Part shown: positions 1-5,520 of the stretch, piece by piece
How positions within the stretch are numbered: position 1 is the stretch's first letter
Layout of the letters: the number at the start of each line of letters is the position of its first letter
Source of the DNA: Cellulomonas sp.
Lineage (GTDB): Bacteria > Actinomycetota > Actinomycetes > Actinomycetales > Cellulomonadaceae
Direction of reading: 5' to 3'
NCBI GenBank assembly: GCA_027451305.1
Contig: DAIDJQ010000169.1
Coordinates: forward strand, 1 to 8,811
DNA length: 8,811 nt
Notes under the pieces: generated by a model
What the model was told of the DNA's origin: nothing
The model's input: the letters and a program-made list of their open reading frames with translations, nothing else
Databases searched by the model: none
Position numbers and translations under genes: made by a program

Positions 1-108
1 CTTCACCAAGGTCGACACCCTGCGTCACTGCGTCGCTGCGTCGACGCGCTCGGTGGCACGCCGCGTGTCGAGGTGGAGGTGAGCGAGGAGACCTTCCAGA
101 TCACCTGA
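1..108 (+). pseudogene. 3' end of a frameshifted XRE-family helix-turn-helix protein (antitoxin-like)
   Basis: Frame 1 ends at TGA 106-108 and reads LRRCVDALGG followed by an acidic, beta-strand-like tail ending in TFQIT. This resembles the C-terminus of XRE/HigA-like antitoxins, where a 'TLRRYVEALGG' segment closes the helical domain. Upstream, frame 2 reads FTKVDTLR, which also fits this family just before LRR. The two frames join if one 8-bp unit of the tandem repeat at 20-43 is removed, giving FTKVDTLRRCVDALGG. The gene as written therefore carries a +8 frameshift. The N-terminal DNA-binding domain lies outside the window, so the family call rests on about 30 residues. In the family, such proteins autoregulate a toxin-antitoxin operon; a partner toxin, if any, would lie upstream. 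Confidence 0.55.
20..43. repeat. Three tandem copies of an 8-bp unit CTGCGTCR
   Basis: CTGCGTCA (20-27), CTGCGTCG (28-35) and CTGCGTCG (36-43) follow each other without a gap. Eight is not a multiple of three, so gain or loss of a unit shifts the reading frame of the XRE-like gene. Two copies would restore the expected protein. Confidence 0.85.
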
Positions 109-171
109 ACCGTCTCATCGGACGCTTGGCTGTCGGCGTGGTCCTGCTCCGCTGGCAGGGGATTCGGGTGG

Positions 172-193
172 CCAGGAAATGGATCTTTCCTGG
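172..193. repeat. Perfect 8-bp inverted repeat with 6-bp spacer upstream of the recombinase gene
   Basis: CCAGGAAA (172-179), spacer TGGATC, TTTCCTGG (186-193). It starts 48 bp before the recombinase start codon. Two opposed arms around a 6-bp centre resemble the core site of tyrosine recombinases, but 8-bp arms are short, and an operator or an mRNA hairpin ending the preceding XRE gene is equally possible. The remaining gap between the XRE gene and the recombinase shows nothing else recognisable. Confidence 0.5.
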
Positions 194-219
194 GGTCTGG
201 CGCGCGCCGCTCTGCGGGC

Positions 220-1200
220 ATGACCATCCTCGCCGCCCTTGCCCTCGACCCACTGCCCGCCGGCTTGACCGCCGCCGACGCCGCCCGGATCGCCGCGGCA
301 ATCGCGGCCGGCCGCGCCCCGACCACGCGCGCCGTCTACGCGTGCGCCTGGCGCGCCTGGACCCGCTGGTGTGACACCCGCGGCCTACCGCCGCTGCCGG
401 CCACGCCGCACGCGGTCTGCGCGTACCTGACCGAACGCGCCGAGCAGGGCGTCAGCGTGTCCACCCTGGAGCTGGCCTGTGCCGCGATCGGCGCCCGCCA
501 CCGCGACCTGGACCTGCCCGACCCGATCCGGCACGAGACCGTCCGCCAGGTGCGCCGCGGCCTGCGCCGCACCCTGGGCACCGCCGCCCGCCGTCCCGCC
601 CACGCCCTCGACCTCCCCGAGATCACCGCCATCGTCACCGCGATCGACCCCACCACCCTCACCGGCGCCCGCGACCGGGCCCTCATCCTGCTCGGCTACG
701 CCTCCGCGCTGCGCCCCGGCGAGCTGGCCGCCCTGACCCTGGCCGACCTGCAGGCCCAACCCGGCGGGCTGCTGCTGCACGTGCGTCGGTCCAAGACCGA
801 TCAGGAAGCCCGCGGCCAGGTCGTCGCCGTTGCCCCCGGCCGGCACCCCGCCACCTGCCCGCTGGCCGCCCTGGAGGCCTGGCTGCGCCGACGCGGCAGC
901 GCCCCCGGACCGGTCTTCACCGCGTTGCGCCACCAACACCGCATCACTCGAGAGCCGATCTCCGCGAACGCGGCCTCCAAGATCGTCACCCGCCGCGCCC
1001 GCGCCGCCGGGCTGACCACCCCGCACGTCACCGGCCACTCCCTGCGCTCCGGGCACGCCACCACCGCCGCAGCCGCCGGCGTGGCCCTGGACCGGATCGC
1101 CGCCCAGACCCGCCACCGCCAGCTGCGGGTCCTCATCGAGCACTACATCCGACCCGCGCAAGCATTGGCCATCACCACCAGTCGCGACCTCGGCCTGTGA
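220..1200 (+). CDS. Tyrosine-type site-specific recombinase/integrase
   Basis: This 326-residue protein has the layout of the phage-integrase/XerD superfamily: an N-terminal SAM-like core-binding domain (about residues 30-120, with a conserved-looking TRAVYACAWRAWTRWC segment) and a C-terminal catalytic domain (about 130-320). All six active-site residues can be assigned: R165 in SALRPGEL, K192 in RRSKTDQ, H273 and R276 in HSLRSGHA, H299 in QTRHRQ, and the nucleophile Y309 in EHYIR. It should cut and rejoin DNA through a 3'-phosphotyrosine link. The length is typical and no frame defect is visible, so it is probably functional. There is no strong ribosome site before ATG 220; this start was chosen because it gives a full core-binding domain. 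It sits among transposase debris and between two inverted repeats, which suggests a role in a mobile or formerly mobile unit rather than XerC/D housekeeping. Its target site is unknown. Confidence 0.9.
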   Translation: MTILAALALDPLPAGLTAADAARIAAAIAAGRAPTTRAVYACAWRAWTRWCDTRGLPPLPATPHAVCAYLTERAEQGVSVSTLELACAAIGARHRDLDLPDPIRHETVRQVRRGLRRTLGTAARRPAHALDLPEITAIVTAIDPTTLTGARDRALILLGYASALRPGELAALTLADLQAQPGGLLLHVRRSKTDQEARGQVVAVAPGRHPATCPLAALEAWLRRRGSAPGPVFTALRHQHRITREPISANAASKIVTRRARAAGLTTPHVTGHSLRSGHATTAAAAGVALDRIAAQTRHRQLRVLIEHYIRPAQALAITTSRDLGL

Positions 1201-1213
1201 CAGGACTGCGCGT

Positions 1214-1233
1214 GGAAGGACACGTGTCCTTCC
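1214..1233. repeat. Perfect 20-bp palindrome just after the recombinase gene
   Basis: GGAAGGACAC followed by its exact complement GTGTCCTTCC, beginning 13 bp after the recombinase stop codon. As RNA it would form an 8-bp stem with an ACGT loop. No T-run follows, so a classic intrinsic terminator is not supported. It could be a protein-binding site, a recombination site or a factor-dependent 3' end. Confidence 0.75.
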
Positions 1234-1253
1234 GTGGGTTCCCGAGTCCGGAC

Positions 1254-1630
1254 TCACTCGACGCTATCCGGGTGCCACGGATCGGGCCGGGCAGACCCCG
1301 CACGAGGCCGACGCGGGTGCTCGCCGACAAGGGGTATCCCTCGAAGGCGAACCGGGCCTGGCTGCGCGCCCACGGCATCGCCGCGACGATCCCCGAACGC
1401 GACGACCAGATCGCCCATCGCCGCAAGAAGCCCGGCCGGCCGATCGACTTCGGCGCCGACCAGCAGGCCCGCTACCGCGGTCGCAACGTCGTCGAACGCT
1501 GCTTCAACAAGCTCAAGGCGTGGCGCGGCATCGCGATGCGCACCGACAAGACCGCCCCAACTACCGGGCCGCCATCAGCCTCGCCGCCTCACTGATCTGG
1601 ATCAAAACCGACTTGATCAACGCGCCCTAG
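1254..1630 (+). pseudogene. C-terminal remnant of an IS5-family transposase, frameshifted
   Basis: The reading frame from about 1254 gives IRVPRIGPGRPRT, then VLADKGYPSKANRAWLR, then YRGRNVVERCFNKLKAWR. These are the central and C-terminal blocks of IS5-family DDE transposases. The second catalytic aspartate is in LADKGY (codon 1326-1328). The Y-(2)-R-(3)-E-(6)-K signature is complete, with the catalytic Glu at 1494-1496. The N-terminal half with the first Asp is absent, so the protein cannot be active. After TDKTAP the frame stops making sense; shifting one base at about 1557-1558 gives NYRAAISLAASLIWIKTDLINAP and a stop at 1628-1630, which matches the usual hydrophobic C-terminus. This suggests a one-base loss there. 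The unshifted frame would stop at 1593-1595. The remnant begins right behind the recombinase gene, and no left terminal repeat was found. Confidence 0.85.
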
Positions 1631-1840
1631 GACGACCGTAGCAATGCCGAGGATGGCCAGCACGGTTAGGGCGGCCCGGTGGGCGTGCCTGGCGGCGACC
1701 AGGATGGCGCTGACGATCAGGACCACTCCTGCGGCCGTACCACCGATCCTTCCGGCGGCAGTGGTGTCGGCGTCGACCCAGGCGGCGGCGGCGAGCCAGA
1801 GGCCGAACGGAGTGACGACGAGGGCAAGGAGCTCGCGCAT
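1589..1840 (-). CDS. Small three-helix membrane protein, 3' end replaced by IS5 DNA
   Basis: The 83-residue product has three hydrophobic segments (about residues 3-22, 34-50 and 54-72), with an Asp-containing loop after the first and Arg/His residues between the second and third, so it should sit in the cytoplasmic membrane. ATG 1838-1840 is preceded by GGAAGG with a 5-base spacer, which supports this start over the upstream in-frame extension. The last 14 residues (about GRVDQVGFDPDQ) are encoded by the end of the IS5-type element on the other strand, so the native C-terminus has probably been lost through insertion. I recognise no family; a small uncharacterised actinobacterial membrane protein is the safest description. 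Confidence 0.5.
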   Translation of the reverse strand: MRELLALVVTPFGLWLAAAAWVDADTTAAGRIGGTAAGVVLIVSAILVAARHAHRAALTVLAILGIATVVLGRVDQVGFDPDQ

Positions 1841-1863
1841 GGGGACCTTCCGCTGAGGGGGTG

Positions 1864-1893
1864 GCTGGGGGTCCACCACGGTGGACCCCCAGC
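1864..1893. repeat. Perfect 14-bp inverted repeat with 2-bp centre
   Basis: GCTGGGGGTCCACC (1864-1877), AC, then its exact reverse complement (1880-1893). It lies 24 bp upstream of the small membrane gene's start on the minus strand. It could be an operator, an RNA hairpin in that gene's leader, or a terminator for something further upstream; no T-run is present on either strand. Confidence 0.7.
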
Positions 1894-1899
1894 GGGTAG

Positions 1900-2046
1900 T
1901 GCTCGGTCGACCGACGTTCAGCCGACGACGTCGTCGAAGTCGATGCCGAAGTCGTTGAACATGGTCGGTTGACCCCGGCTGCACTCATCGCGCTGCTGGC
2001 CTCGGAGGCATCGGCGATCGACGCGCAACTGGGTGTGGACTCCTGA
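1900..2046 (+). other. Possible 3' remnant of an unknown gene
   Basis: Frame 1 is open from a TAG at 1897-1899 to TGA 2044-2046. It reads an acidic stretch and then LTPAALIALLASEASAIDAQLGVDS, which looks like real coding sequence (amphipathic helix, balanced composition). There is no good start codon or ribosome site, so it would be the tail of a decayed gene. No family recognised; chance is possible in GC-rich DNA. Confidence 0.2.
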
Positions 2047-2227
2047 GTCGCGTGCCACAGATCCCGGCGGCGATGGTCGTGTTGCGAGTCACGTAACGAG
2101 CGCCCACTACATCCCCGCCCCGACCCGGACGAGGAAGCTGACCTAGGCGACGGCTGCACCGCCGACGATCGACGCCCCCAGGCAGCGAACACGCCCGTGC
2201 GCGCCCGCGCGGCGACCTGCCAGGAGC
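2047..2227. other. Stretch with no recognisable gene
   Basis: No frame on either strand gives a convincing protein or a start with a ribosome site. A weak inverted pattern GTTGCG-AGTCA-CGTAAC (one mismatch) occurs near 2083-2099. The DNA probably is decayed sequence next to the IS21 remnant; the left end of that element and its istA gene were not found here. Confidence 0.4.
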
Positions 2228-2673
2228 ACCGCCGGGTTGCCCGCCCGGAAGACGATCGAAGACTTCGACTTCGACGCCCAACCCGCCGTCCGCCAGCAGA
2301 TCGCCGCCCTGGCCTTCGGCGCCTTCCTGACCGAGGCCCGCAACGTCGTGCTGCTCGGCCCGCCCGGCACCGGCAAGACCCACCTGGCCACCGCCCTGGG
2401 CATCGCGGCAGCCCACCATGGACACCGGGTCCTGTTCGCCACGGCGACCGACTGGGTCACCCGCCTGACCGACGCCCACCATGCCGGCAAGCTGCCCCAA
2501 GAGCTCGCCCGTGCACCGTCTTCGGCGACCAAGTCGTCGCCGCCGCGATGATCGACCACGTCGTCCACCACGCCGACGTCCTGACCCTCAAGGGCGCCAG
2601 CTACCGGGTCCGCAACCGGGGCATCGACACCCTGCCGTCCATCCGCCAGACCGCAGACCACGAGCCGAACTAG
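2228..2673 (+). pseudogene. istB: IS21-family IstB-like ATPase, 5'-truncated and with an out-of-frame internal deletion
   Basis: Frame 2 reads TAGLPARKTIEDFDFD, then NVVLLGPPGTGKTHLATALG (Walker A, codons 2357-2383), ATDWVTRL and KLPQELAR, all hallmarks of IstB, the AAA+ helper of IS21 transposition. At about 2512-2518 the reading jumps to frame 1, which continues with VFGDQVVAAAMIDHVVHHADVLTLKGASYR and RNRGIDTLPSIR, the normal IstB C-terminus, ending at TAG 2671-2673. In the family about 50 residues lie between these blocks, including the Walker B segment (usually LLIVDEVGYLP), so they have been deleted here in a way that also shifts the frame. The N-terminal roughly 70 residues that normally precede PARKT are missing too. 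The product cannot be a working ATPase. A nominal TTG start at 2237 is an artefact of truncation. Confidence 0.9.
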
Positions 2674-2686
2674 GCTGCCAACACCG

Positions 2687-2728
2687 TTCACTCTTCGGCC
2701 GTCGCAACCGTCCAGTTTTCGAACGTCG
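2687..2728. repeat. Two imperfect direct repeats at the IS21 right end
   Basis: TTCACTCTTCGGCCGTCG (2687-2704) and TCCAGTTTTCGAACGTCG (2711-2728) share 13 of 18 positions, offset by 24 bp. Repeated end motifs are known for IS21 elements, where the transposase binds them. Confidence 0.5.
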
Positions 2729-2734
2729 TCGACA

Positions 2735-2953
2735 GGGTCTTCCGCCTTCGAGTTCCGGGCCGGCTTTGAGTTCGCCCACCGCCGACCACCAGACGGGCGC
2801 GGTCGTTTCCGCCCTCCATGCCCACGGACACCGCACGGTTTCACCGGGCGGCGCCGGGCCAGTGCTTCAAGCGGCGGGTCACGCACGCGAGCGATCGACC
2901 ATGCCGGCGCAGGTCACAACTCGGCAACGGCTGGGTGATCGTCCGGGAGTGGA
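2735..2953. other. Intergenic region between the IS21 end and the sugar operon promoter
   Basis: About 220 bp with no convincing gene on either strand. It separates mobile-element debris from the operator and promoter of the transporter operon, and may contain further upstream regulatory DNA that I cannot recognise. Confidence 0.4.
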
Positions 2954-2967
2954 TTGCAACGATGCAA
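2954..2967. promoter_or_regulatory. LacI-family operator, TTGCA-ACGA-TGCAA
   Basis: Two 5-bp arms TTGCA and TGCAA surround a 4-bp centre with CG at the middle; the only asymmetry is an A/A pair. A palindrome with a central CG is the usual form of operators for LacI-family repressors, and such a gene closes this operon. It starts 99 bp before the ATG of the binding-protein gene and overlaps the predicted -35 box. Confidence 0.65.
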
Positions 2968-2982
2968 GATCGCGTCTATGTT
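2954..2982 (+). promoter_or_regulatory. Candidate promoter of the sugar transporter operon
   Basis: TTGCAA (2954-2959) matches 4 of 6 bases of the -35 consensus and TATGTT (2977-2982) 4 of 6 of the -10, with the ideal 17-bp spacing. Transcription would start near 2989, leaving a leader of about 65 bases. Since the operator covers the -35 box and part of the spacer, a bound repressor would block RNA polymerase. Confidence 0.5.
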
Positions 2983-3043
2983 CTCCTTCTGTCGCAGTGA
3001 CGCCATCCCGAGCGCCGCTGTCCGAGACTCGTCAAAGACGATT

Positions 3044-3047
3044 GGAG
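3044..3047 (+). promoter_or_regulatory. Ribosome binding site that fixes the binding-protein start
   Basis: GGAG lies 5 bases before ATG 3053-3055. An in-frame ATG at 2954 sits inside the operator/promoter and would put 33 residues before the signal peptide, so 3053 is preferred. Confidence 0.7.
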
Positions 3048-3052
3048 TCGTT

Positions 3053-4495
3053 ATGTCCCAGCCCTTGGCTGTGGGGTCCGGTGGGCCTTCGGGCCGCAGC
3101 GGGAACAGGTTCGGGCGCCGGGCGGCGCTGCCGTCGGCTGTCGCCGTGGCGGTGCTGACGCTGGCTGCGTGCAGCGGGGGTTCGACCCCGGTTGCGACGT
3201 CCGGTGCGGGTGCTACGACCTCCGTCCCTGCGGCGGCGGCGAACCCGAGCCCGTCGGGTTCGACGTTCCCGTGCGCGTCGGACGCGACGAAGGTGACGTT
3301 CTGGGGTTGGTCGGCCGGGTACGACCTGGCTGTCAACGAGTTCAACGCGACGCACCCGAACATCTGCGTGACGATCGAGAACGCGGGTGCCGCGGGCGAT
3401 GAGTACACCAAGCTGACGGACGCGCTGAAGGCAGGGACGGGTACTCCGGACGTGGCGCAGATCGAGTATTTCGAGCTGCCGTCGTTCGAGATCACGAACA
3501 GCCTGGTCGACATGTCGCAGTACGGGGTGGGGGCTGCGCAGGCGAACGAGATCCCGGCGGCGTGGTCGCAGGTCACGTCGGGCAGCGCGATCTACGCGAT
3601 GCCGGTCGACGTGGGTCCGATGGCTCTTTGGTACAACAAGACCCAGCTGGACACTGCCGGCATCACCACGGTGCCGACCACGTGGGACCAGTTCGCGACC
3701 GCGGCGGATCAGTTGCACGCGAAGGACCCGTCGGCTGCGATCACGAACCTGGACCCGGTGACGGCGCAGGAGGTCCTGGCCGTGATGCAGGCGTGGGGTG
3801 CGTTCCCGTTCGACTACTCCGGCGGGGACAAGCTGGGCATCCACTTCACCGGTGCGGCCGAGACGGCATTCGCCCAGTATTGGCAGGGCCTGTACAACAA
3901 GGGTGAGGCTACCAAGGTGGCGGACTTCTCCCCGACGCAGTGGAGCAACCTGGACACCGGCAAGGACGCGTCGCGGCTGAGCCCGGCGTGGGGCCCGGTC
4001 GGTATGCAGGGCAGCATCTCCAAGACGCTTGGCTCGTGGCGGGCCGCGCCGCTTCCCCAGGTGAAGGCCGGAGACAACCTATCCGGTAGCTGGGGCGGTT
4101 CGACCCTGGCGGTCATCAAGGGCTCGGCGCACGCCAAGGAAGCGGCGGAGTTCGCGCAGTGGTTCGGCGGCTCGGGCGCTTCGTGGAAGATCCTGGCCGG
4201 CCCGGTGGGCGGGGCCTTCCCCGCATATCTGCCGCTGCTGAACGACCCGACGTTCCTGGCGACCACGCTGCAGATCTCGGGTGACTCCCAGCCGAACCAG
4301 GTGTTCGCGCAGGCGGCCAAGGCCATCAACTATCCGCAGTGGCCGCCGATCATGACCGCGGCGCTGACGCAGTGGACATCGACGTTCGCGGGCGTCGTCG
4401 ACGGCAGCAAGACGCTCCCGCAGGCATTCGCCGACTTCCAGAAGCAAATGGTCGACTACGCCACGTCGCAGGGCTTCACCGTCACCACCAACTGA
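3053..4495 (+). CDS. ABC transporter sugar-binding lipoprotein (extracellular solute-binding protein family 1)
   Basis: The 480-residue protein captures a carbohydrate outside the cell and delivers it to the two permeases encoded next. Residues 1-40 form a lipoprotein signal peptide: a basic n-region with GRRAALPS, a hydrophobic stretch AVAVAVLTL, and the lipobox LAAC with the acylated Cys at 40. The RR pair leaves a Tat route possible. A Ser/Thr/Ala/Pro-rich linker follows to about residue 73. The mature fold begins at VTFWGWSAGYDLAVNEFNA and contains the segment YAMPVDVGPMALWYNKTQLD (181-200) then TTWDQF, which is characteristic of family 1 (MalE-like, CUT1) binding proteins. Length is normal. 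It is the first gene of the operon, behind the operator and promoter, and a hairpin follows it. The ligand cannot be read from sequence; an oligosaccharide or glycoside fits the neighbouring GH2 gene. Confidence 0.92.
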   Translation: MSQPLAVGSGGPSGRSGNRFGRRAALPSAVAVAVLTLAACSGGSTPVATSGAGATTSVPAAAANPSPSGSTFPCASDATKVTFWGWSAGYDLAVNEFNATHPNICVTIENAGAAGDEYTKLTDALKAGTGTPDVAQIEYFELPSFEITNSLVDMSQYGVGAAQANEIPAAWSQVTSGSAIYAMPVDVGPMALWYNKTQLDTAGITTVPTTWDQFATAADQLHAKDPSAAITNLDPVTAQEVLAVMQAWGAFPFDYSGGDKLGIHFTGAAETAFAQYWQGLYNKGEATKVADFSPTQWSNLDTGKDASRLSPAWGPVGMQGSISKTLGSWRAAPLPQVKAGDNLSGSWGGSTLAVIKGSAHAKEAAEFAQWFGGSGASWKILAGPVGGAFPAYLPLLNDPTFLATTLQISGDSQPNQVFAQAAKAINYPQWPPIMTAALTQWTSTFAGVVDGSKTLPQAFADFQKQMVDYATSQGFTVTTN

Positions 4496-4512
4496 CGGCG
4501 ACCCGGTGCACC

Positions 4513-4547
4513 CGGCCGGCCCCCGTCACATGAACGGGGGCCGGCCG
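4513..4547 (+). terminator. Intercistronic hairpin (14-bp stem) between binding protein and permease genes
   Basis: CGGCCGGCCCCCGT (4513-4526), a 7-base loop CACATGA, then the exact complement (4534-4547). No T-run follows, so it more likely protects the upstream mRNA from 3' decay or partly attenuates transcription than ends it. Either effect would give more binding protein than permease, as is common in such operons. It ends 10 bases before the permease ribosome site. Confidence 0.65.
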
Positions 4548-4569
4548 ACACGCAGAAGGAGGACATCTC

Positions 4570-5520
4570 GTGACGGGACTGACGTCCGTGACGACACCGA
4601 CGGCCACCGGCGGGCACCCAGCGGCCGGTCGACCGCGCGCACGGCGCGGGCACGCCCGTGAGTGGCCCGGCGCGGTGTTCGTCGCCCCGCAGATGGTCAT
4701 GCTGGCGCTGTTCATGCTGGCGCCGACCGTGTACGCGACGTACACCAGCCTGTTCACCACCAAGCTCATCGGCGGCGAGCACTTCTCCGGCCTGGCGAAC
4801 TACGCGACCGTGCTGCGGTCTGGGGAGTTCTGGGGCGGCGTGGAACGAGTGTTCCTGTTCGCCCTGGTGCAGGTTCCCCTCACGATCGCCATCGCGTTCG
4901 GGCTCGCCGTGCTGCTCGAGTCCGGGTTGGTGCCGGGGGGCCGGCTTTTCCGGACCGTGTTCTTCCTGCCCTACGCCGTTCCCGGCGTGGTGGCGGCGCT
5001 GATGTGGTCGTTCCTGCTGCTGCCCGGGTTCGGCAGCTACGCGCGGCTGCTGGACGCCCTCGGCCTGCACAACCTGAACTTCTTCTCCAGCAAGCTCGTC
5101 CTGCCGACGATCATCATCATCGTCATCTGGGAGTGGACCGGCTACAACATGATCGTTCTGAACGCCTCGCTGACCTCGATCCCCAAGGAGGTGACCGAGG
5201 CCGCCTTGATGGAGGGCGCCTCGTTCTGGCGCATCGCGACCGGCATCAAGCTGCCGATGGTCATGCCGTCGATCGTGATGCTCGCCTTCCTCAACGGCGT
5301 CGGCGCGCTGCAGCTGTTCACCGAGCCGCAGATCCTGGCGACCTTCCAGCCGCAGGCGGTCTCGTTCGGGTTCACCCCGTCCCTGTTCGTCTACCACACC
5401 GCGGTCGGCTCCGGCCTGTACAACCTGGGCGCCGCGGCCGCGGTCATCCTCGCCGTGCTCATCGGCCTGGTTTCCCTCGGTGGCCTGGCGATCCGGCGCC
5501 GGCAGGGGGAGTTCCGATGA
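4570..5520 (+). CDS. ABC sugar transporter permease, MalF-like (CUT1)
   Basis: A 316-residue inner membrane protein, one half of the transport channel. After a polar, Arg-rich N-terminus it has about six membrane segments (roughly 34-56, 95-116, 126-148, 178-198, 229-249, 284-306). The cytoplasmic EAA loop, where the ATPase docks, is clear: EAALMEGASFWRIATGIKLP at 210-229. The GTG start at 4570 has AAGGAGG seven bases upstream and is well supported. Its stop overlaps the start of the next permease by ATGA, implying translational coupling. No ATP-binding subunit is encoded in the window; in Actinobacteria CUT1 systems commonly share an MsiK-type ATPase encoded elsewhere, which I infer here. 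Confidence 0.92.
   Translation: MTGLTSVTTPTATGGHPAAGRPRARRGHAREWPGAVFVAPQMVMLALFMLAPTVYATYTSLFTTKLIGGEHFSGLANYATVLRSGEFWGGVERVFLFALVQVPLTIAIAFGLAVLLESGLVPGGRLFRTVFFLPYAVPGVVAALMWSFLLLPGFGSYARLLDALGLHNLNFFSSKLVLPTIIIIVIWEWTGYNMIVLNASLTSIPKEVTEAALMEGASFWRIATGIKLPMVMPSIVMLAFLNGVGALQLFTEPQILATFQPQAVSFGFTPSLFVYHTAVGSGLYNLGAAAAVILAVLIGLVSLGGLAIRRRQGEFR

Larger units (their letters stand above)
2228..2734 (+). mobile_element. IS21-family insertion sequence remnant (right part)
   Basis: It comprises the broken istB and about 60 bp of downstream DNA ending in GTCGTCGACA. IS21-family elements usually begin TG and end CA, and carry repeated motifs near their ends. The CA at 2733-2734 follows two such motifs, so I place the right end there. 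istA and the left end are absent. End position is inferred. Confidence 0.6.

Noticed and set aside
385..1257. Long minus-strand open frame opposite the recombinase
   Set aside because: Gly/Ala/Gln-rich low-complexity translation, an antisense shadow of the GC-rich recombinase gene.
1919..1963. Minus-strand mini-ORF MFNDFGIDFDDVVG, peptide-precursor-like
   Set aside because: Only 14 residues, no clear ribosome site, no modifying enzymes nearby; the self-complementary GACGACGTCGTC inflates its look.
2143..2886. Minus-strand open frame across the IS21 remnant
   Set aside because: It covers the istB remnant, whose plus-strand protein motifs are clear; the minus translation has none.
3173..3195. 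GGGGTTCGACCCC, resembling a tRNA T-arm
   Set aside because: It lies within the binding protein's linker just after the lipobox, and no acceptor, D or anticodon arm is present.
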